Assembly: GCA_009930125.1 (NCBI GenBank)
Contig: RZYZ01000077.1
Span: 1-9,431, forward strand
Direction of reading: 5' to 3'
Length of the DNA: 9,431 nt
Origin: Clostridia bacterium
GTDB taxonomy: Bacteria > Bacillota > Clostridia > Clostridiales > Clostridiaceae
The number at the start of each line of letters is the position of its first letter. Positions within the stretch are counted from its first letter, which is position 1. The notes beneath the pieces were generated by a model. The model was not told the origin of the DNA. It made no database searches and saw only the letters and a program-made list of their open reading frames with translations. Below are positions 6,314 to 9,431 of the stretch, in pieces. The position numbers were made by a program, and so were the translations under genes.

Positions 6314-6359
6314 TTTATGCCTTTATGCCTTTATGCCTTTATGCCTTTATGCCTTTATG
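6314..6359. repeat. 8-bp tandem repeat (TTTATGCC), nearly six copies
   Basis: TTTATGCC is repeated five times without error from 6314 to 6353, and a sixth copy breaks off after TTTATG at 6359. On the minus strand it reads as AAAGGCAT units. The right end encodes the last residues of the GntR protein (IKA) and its TAA stop codon (6347-6349), so all but about one copy lies in the 3' untranslated part. Because the unit length is not a multiple of three and contains TAA in some phases, every frame closes quickly. Confidence 0.9.
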
Positions 6360-7036
6360 AAATAATCAGCATATTCTCCATGGATCTTGTCTCCAAGTCT
6401 TTCGATGCCCCCATAGAGATGCTTTGTGATCATAGGCTCCACTTCCTCGTAGCGTCCTTCCTTCATCATCTGAACCAGCATCTTGTGCTCTTCATAGATG
6501 GCTTGGAAGTTCTTCACCACCACGATATCCAGCATTCTGAATCTTGTGTAGTGAACCAGAAGCTTCTGGATCTCTTCCCAGACAATGCATTTGTCCGTTT
6601 CGATGAACCAGTTCTTGTGGAACTCACTGTCCAGTTCATAGAAGTCATCGGGTGTGAAATCCCCCTGCAGCAGTTTCTCCTGCTTTTTCAGGCTCTTTTC
6701 CAGCCTTTTGATGAAGTCATCGCTTCCGCTTTTCATGGCATCCTTGATGACCCGGGTCTCGATAGCCATTCTCATGTAGATCAGCTGCCTGATGCTGTCA
6801 AAATCCAGAAGCGACACATAGCTCGCCTTATAGGGAATGGAGTGGATGAGCCCCTCATCCCTTAACCTCTGCATCACGTGCCTGCTGGGCGTTCTTGAAA
6901 TGCCGTACTTGTCACAGATGATCTGCTCTGTGATCAGGGTCCCGGGTTTGATTTCAAGACTGAGAATCTCTCTTTTCATGAGTTCATAGACATCATCACC
7001 CATGGTATTGGCCTTGTATAGATTGTTTCTTTCCAT
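6347..7036 (-). CDS. GntR-family (FCD subfamily) regulator of the uronate cluster
   Basis: This 229-residue transcription factor has an N-terminal winged helix-turn-helix (about residues 14-75) including the hallmark GTLITEQIICDKYGISRTPSR and LRDEGLI. A C-terminal all-helical FCD ligand domain follows. The metal-binding set of FCD proteins is visible as Asp136 and His140 in ELDSEFHK, His184 in YEEHKML and His206 in TKHLYGG, so a metal-assisted carboxylate ligand such as a uronate is expected. GAGGAG lies eight bases before the ATG. It starts 37 bases after the kduI stop codon and is probably on the kduD-kduI transcript. The overlapping TTGTAT/ATACAA palindromes at the kduD promoter fit the GT-AC core of GntR/FCD operators, making autogenous repression of the cluster likely. 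The stop codon lies inside a tandem repeat. Confidence 0.87.
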   Translation of the reverse strand: MERNNLYKANTMGDDVYELMKREILSLEIKPGTLITEQIICDKYGISRTPSRHVMQRLRDEGLIHSIPYKASYVSLLDFDSIRQLIYMRMAIETRVIKDAMKSGSDDFIKRLEKSLKKQEKLLQGDFTPDDFYELDSEFHKNWFIETDKCIVWEEIQKLLVHYTRFRMLDIVVVKNFQAIYEEHKMLVQMMKEGRYEEVEPMITKHLYGGIERLGDKIHGEYADYFIKA

Positions 7037-7073
7037 GATGCGTTCTCCTCGAATCCTTTTAAGTATCTGCTTC

Positions 7074-7910
7074 TTATCTCAGGTCGTTCATGTCCACATG
7101 GTCCATGTCCGTGAACTCGATGTTCTCTCCGCACATGCCCCAGATGAAGGTGTATTTCCCTGTGCCCACTCCGCTATGGATGGACCAGCTCGGGGAAATG
7201 ATGGCCTGTTCATTGCTCACGACAATGTGCCTTGTTTCCTGGGGTTGTCCCATCATATGGAAGACCTTGTCGTTTTCATTGAGGTTGAAGTAGAAGTACA
7301 CTTCCATTCTTCTCTCATGGGTGTGACAGGGCATGGTGTTCCAGACGCTGCCCGCTTCCAGCTTCGTCATTCCCATGACCAGCTGACAGCTTTCCACCAC
7401 ATCAGGATGCACATACTGGTTGATGGTTCTCTTGTTGAGATTTTCTGTGCTGCCCAGATGAACCTTCTTCGCTTCTTCCAGTGTGATGATTCTAGTGGGA
7501 TAGCCATGATGGGCAGGTGCGCTGTTGAAATAGAACTTGGCCGGATTTTCTCCATCCACGCTCATGAATTCCACATCTTTCGTACCCATGCCGATATAGA
7601 GGCCGTCTTCTGGATTCATATCGAAGACTTCTCCGTCCAGCTTCACTTTCCCGGCTCCGCCTACATTGATCACACCTGCTTCTCTTCTCTGGAAGAAAAA
7701 CTCTGTGCCCAGTTCCTTTCCAGCACCCAGTTTGACCCCGCCTTTCACCGGCATGATGCCTCCAGCGATGATTCTGTCATTATGGGAATAGACGAAGTTT
7801 GCCTCATCTGCCACAAACACTTCTTCGATCAGGTAATGGTCTCTGATTTCTTCTGTAGTATAAAATTTAGAATCTTCCGGATGTGTGGAATATCTTGTTT
7901 CCAGTTTCAT
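7074..7910 (-). CDS. kduI: 5-dehydro-4-deoxy-D-glucuronate isomerase
   Basis: KduI converts 5-keto-4-deoxyuronate, formed from unsaturated galacturonides or glucuronides, to 2,5-diketo-3-deoxygluconate in the cytoplasm. The protein has 278 residues, the usual family length, and a bicupin fold. The zinc ligands sit exactly where they do in the E. coli enzyme: His196 and His198 in CHTHERRME, Glu203, and His245 in SWSIHSGVG. The N-terminus METRYSTHPED-like start and the FFFQRREAGVINVGG and APAHHGYPTR stretches are also diagnostic. AGGAGG precedes the ATG by about six bases. The gene begins 57 bases after kduD, whose product takes the next step, so the two are probably one operon with gntR following. 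A 315-residue open frame on the opposite strand is a shadow. Confidence 0.96.
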   Translation of the reverse strand: MKLETRYSTHPEDSKFYTTEEIRDHYLIEEVFVADEANFVYSHNDRIIAGGIMPVKGGVKLGAGKELGTEFFFQRREAGVINVGGAGKVKLDGEVFDMNPEDGLYIGMGTKDVEFMSVDGENPAKFYFNSAPAHHGYPTRIITLEEAKKVHLGSTENLNKRTINQYVHPDVVESCQLVMGMTKLEAGSVWNTMPCHTHERRMEVYFYFNLNENDKVFHMMGQPQETRHIVVSNEQAIISPSWSIHSGVGTGKYTFIWGMCGENIEFTDMDHVDMNDLR

Positions 7911-7967
7911 TATTTGTCCTCCTATTGTCTCTATTCGTTGTTTCTGTAACCTATATCTTCTTTCTTC

Positions 7968-8723
7968 TTATCTAGCCAGCCATCCGCCGTCCACAGCCAT
8001 GGTGAATCCGTTCATATAACTGGACGCTTCTGAAGCCAGGAACACGCAGGGTCCGCCCATGTCTTCCTTGGTGCCCCATCTGCCCTGGGGGATTCTCTTC
8101 AGGATCTCTTCGCTGCGGTCTTCATCCTTTCGCAGGGCCTCTGTATTGTCTGTGGCCATATAGCCTGGCGCGATGGCATTGATGTTGATGTTGTATTTTG
8201 CCCACTCATTGGCCATGGCCATGGTGATGCCTTTGACGCCCGCCTTGCTGGCCGTGTAGGATGGGACTCTGATGCCGCCCTGATAGGAAAGCATGGAGGC
8301 GATGTTGATAATCTTTCCTCCGGTGCCCTGCTTCACATACTGCCTGGCTGCTGCCTGGGACAGGAAGAATACTGTCTTCAGGTTGATGTTTATCACATCA
8401 TCCCAGTCCTTCTCACTGAAATCCAGGGCATCTTCCCTTCTGATGATGCCTGCATTGTTCACCAGAATGTCCACATGGCCCATCTTCTCCACCGCTTCTT
8501 CTATGACTCTCTCCACATTCTCTGTATTTCTAAGGTCCGCTGTGATGCCGTGGAACCGTCTGCCCATCTCCGTCACAAGCTTTTCTGTCTCATCCAGTGT
8601 CGTGGAACCTACGCCTACGATATCAGCCCCTGCTTCCGCCAGCGCCAGCGCGATGCCCTGACCAAGGCCTGTTCTAGCACCTGTCACAACAGCAACTTTT
8701 CCTTTTAATGAAAATCGATCCAT
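7968..8723 (-). CDS. kduD: 2-dehydro-3-deoxy-D-gluconate 5-dehydrogenase (short-chain dehydrogenase)
   Basis: KduD reduces 2,5-diketo-3-deoxygluconate, the product of KduI, to 2-keto-3-deoxygluconate using NAD(P)H. It is a classical short-chain dehydrogenase of 251 residues. The nucleotide motif is TGARTGLGQG (14-23), NNAG is at 89-92, the catalytic Ser143 is in IASMLS, and the YxxxK pair is Tyr156 and Lys160 in SYTASK. The GGIRVPSYTASKAGV stretch and the C-terminal MNGFTMAVDGGWLAR are typical of KduD. I chose ATG 8723 because the family begins with such an MxxFSLKGKVAVVTG start and AGGAGG (8729-8734) lies five bases upstream. The longer frame to 8807 runs through the promoter and operator. 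It is the first gene of the kduD-kduI-gntR unit. KDG kinase and aldolase, needed to finish the pathway, are not in the window. Confidence 0.95.
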   Translation of the reverse strand: MDRFSLKGKVAVVTGARTGLGQGIALALAEAGADIVGVGSTTLDETEKLVTEMGRRFHGITADLRNTENVERVIEEAVEKMGHVDILVNNAGIIRREDALDFSEKDWDDVININLKTVFFLSQAAARQYVKQGTGGKIINIASMLSYQGGIRVPSYTASKAGVKGITMAMANEWAKYNININAIAPGYMATDNTEALRKDEDRSEEILKRIPQGRWGTKEDMGGPCVFLASEASSYMNGFTMAVDGGWLAR

Positions 8724-8744
8724 TGCAGCCTCCTTGTTTTTCGT

Positions 8745-8773
8745 ATTGTATACATCATATACAATCATTGTAT
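8745..8773. promoter_or_regulatory. Overlapping palindromes at the kduD promoter, probable GntR operator
   Basis: Two perfect inverted repeats share one half-site. ATTGTATA-catca-TATACAAT spans 8745-8765, and ATACAAT-c-ATTGTAT spans 8759-8773. A compact TGTATACA (8747-8754) also fits the GT-AC core known for FCD-type GntR regulators. The array covers the -10 box and the expected start site of the kduD promoter, so binding should block transcription. The GntR protein encoded at 6347-7036 is the natural candidate. Confidence 0.6.
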
Positions 8774-8795
8774 CGTTAATGCCCTTATCATGCAA
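8767..8795 (-). promoter_or_regulatory. kduD: Promoter of the kduD-kduI-gntR unit
   Basis: On the minus strand, TTGCAT (8790-8795) and TACAAT (8767-8772) are 17 bases apart. The -10 is good (five of six) and the -35 modest (three of six), which suits a regulated promoter. Transcription would start near 8760, inside the palindrome array and about 37 bases before the kduD ATG. Confidence 0.55.
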
Positions 8796-8932
8796 CCACT
8801 TTGACATCTATTCATGAAAGGTTCACCTGTCCTCTGCTATGCTAATTATATTTTTAACAGATTATCGGATTCTGTATGGTCCTTTTCCACTTCTCTTCAG
8901 TCCGAAGAACTTATGCAGACACTCCTGAAAAC

Positions 8933-8969
8933 AGGGAAAGGCAGACCATTATCAGTCTGCCTTCTCCCT
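8933..8969 (-). terminator. Hairpin terminator downstream of the YhcH-family gene
   Basis: AGGGAAAGGCAGAC (8933-8946) pairs with GTCTGCCTTCTCCCT (8955-8969) with one bulged base, around an eight-base loop. On the minus strand it is followed by TGTTTTC, a weak T tract. It lies about 80 bases after the YhcH-family stop codon and upstream of the kduD promoter, so it should separate the two transcripts. It closely resembles the hairpin at 6268-6294. Confidence 0.6.
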
Positions 8970-9048
8970 GAAAGAAGATCACCACGGTCAGAACTTCTCG
9001 TGAAATGACCTCTTCTGCTGTTTATATTTTGTCAGAGTCTTTTCCGTA

Positions 9049-9431
9049 CTAATCAACCCTGATCTTGATGACGCACTTTCTGATGGCTGTATCGTCTCCA
9101 GAGATGCACTGTGGTCTGTGAATATCCTCCGGGAAAAGCACCGCAAAATCTCCTGGTTTCAGGTCCAGAAAAATCTCTCCATCCAGTTCATTTACATAGA
9201 AGCAGTTATCCTTCTCCTCCAGCTCATCGGATAGAACCTCTATTGCATCGGTTTTTCGGACGAATCCGATTTTTTCTCTACCTTCTATAAGAAACTGGAT
9301 GTCAATGTGTTTTCCATGAGATTCCGGTCTTCTGGCTTCCACCTCTTCCGTATGGACGGAGGTCACGAATCCGAAGATTGTTCCCTCTTCCAGCACGAAT
9401 TTCTCATCTTCCATGGTTTCAGGATCCAGAT
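9049..9431 (-). CDS. YhcH/YjgK/YiaL-family protein (5' end outside the window)
   Basis: The frame is open to the right edge and ends at 9049. The visible 126 or so residues show the YhcH/YiaL cupin pattern: ESHGKHIDIQFLIEGREKIGF in the middle, then DLKPGDFAVLFPEDIHRPQ with its histidine, and the basic VIKIRVD end. Family members are about 150 residues long and begin with a conserved region missing here, so the Met at 9414 is internal and roughly 25 to 30 N-terminal residues lie beyond the window. The conserved histidines in SHGKHID and EDIHRP are probable metal ligands. Relatives occur in sialic acid, diketogulonate and uronate gene clusters, and a sugar-acid isomerase or mutarotase role has been suggested for some. 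It lies upstream of kduD in the same direction but behind a hairpin, so it is probably the last gene of another transcript. Confidence 0.88.
   Translation of the reverse strand, partial: LDPETMEDEKFVLEEGTIFGFVTSVHTEEVEARRPESHGKHIDIQFLIEGREKIGFVRKTDAIEVLSDELEEKDNCFYVNELDGEIFLDLKPGDFAVLFPEDIHRPQCISGDDTAIRKCVIKIRVD

Noticed and set aside
6314..6359. Tandem repeat as a CRISPR array or replication iteron
   Set aside because: The unit is 8 bases with no spacers, no cas genes and no replication protein nearby; it is a simple tandem repeat.
6305..6865. 186-residue plus-strand open frame beginning with MPLCLY-type repeats
   Set aside because: The repetitive start is only the translation of the 8-bp tandem repeat, and the rest is antisense to gntR.
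7002..7949. 315-residue open frame on the plus strand opposite kduI and the gntR start
   Set aside because: It is fully antisense to kduI, which has all its zinc ligands. Its translation is rich in His, Phe and Ser with no domain and no good ribosome site, so it is a codon-use shadow.
8724..8807. Upstream start of kduD at 8807
   Set aside because: The extension translates the promoter and operator and lacks a ribosome site; ATG 8723 has AGGAGG five bases upstream.
8973..9048. Second hairpin (GGTCA/TGACC) after the YhcH-family gene
   Set aside because: A five-base stem with a 15-base loop is too weak to separate from chance; the hairpin at 8933-8969 is the better terminator.

Overview
The window looks like chromosomal DNA of a low-to-moderate GC Bacillota (Firmicutes), probably a gut-type anaerobe of the Clostridia or Erysipelotrichia kind. 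The evidence is strong AGGAGG-type ribosome binding sites before nearly every gene, sigmaA-like promoters, a ROK fructokinase with a LacI-type regulator and a sucrose-class PTS permease, a clostridial-style dodecin, and short intergenic hairpin terminators. I cannot name the species. I see no phage, transposon, CRISPR or RNA gene.

Left part (1-4050) is a sucrose-type utilisation locus. A sucrose/trehalose-class PTS EIIBC gene (96-1477, minus) is split by an apparent one-base deletion at about 1371-1372. The start of another gene follows it (46 to beyond the left edge) and could be the matching hydrolase, but too little is visible to identify it. Upstream lie two promoter-like elements, each with an ACCGGTT-centred palindrome 8 bases after its -10 box, which is classical LacI-family operator geometry. 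Next come the LacI-family regulator (1936-2919, minus) and, divergently, a zinc-containing ROK fructokinase (3119-3985, plus), which ends at a long hairpin. In the inferred pathway, the permease brings in and phosphorylates a disaccharide, a hydrolase outside the window splits it, the kinase phosphorylates the released fructose, and the LacI protein senses a sugar or sugar phosphate.

Middle part (4094-4877) holds a small Xre-type regulator with a C-terminal membrane hairpin and a stand-alone dodecin with its own terminator. The dodecin has Ser and Arg where flavin-binding dodecins have Trp and Gln.

Right part (4969-9431) is a uronate catabolism cluster, all on the minus strand: a YhcH/YiaL-family cupin (cut by the right edge), kduD, kduI, a GntR/FCD regulator and an MFS transporter. 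KduI and KduD convert 5-keto-4-deoxyuronate, released from unsaturated pectin or glycosaminoglycan oligosaccharides, to 2-keto-3-deoxygluconate. The kduD promoter carries two overlapping palindromes built from TTGTAT/ATACAA half-sites, a plausible site for the GntR protein encoded three genes into the cluster. The MFS protein is the candidate uptake system. Two related hairpins (6268-6294 and 8933-8969) bracket kduD-kduI-gntR. An 8-bp tandem repeat covers the gntR stop codon.

Most of this is ordinary catabolic gene content. The best leads are the frameshift in the permease, the tandem operator-promoters, the overlapping GntR-type palindromes, the dodecin lacking both flavin-contact residues, and the unassigned MFS carrier. 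I find no convincing wholly new system.
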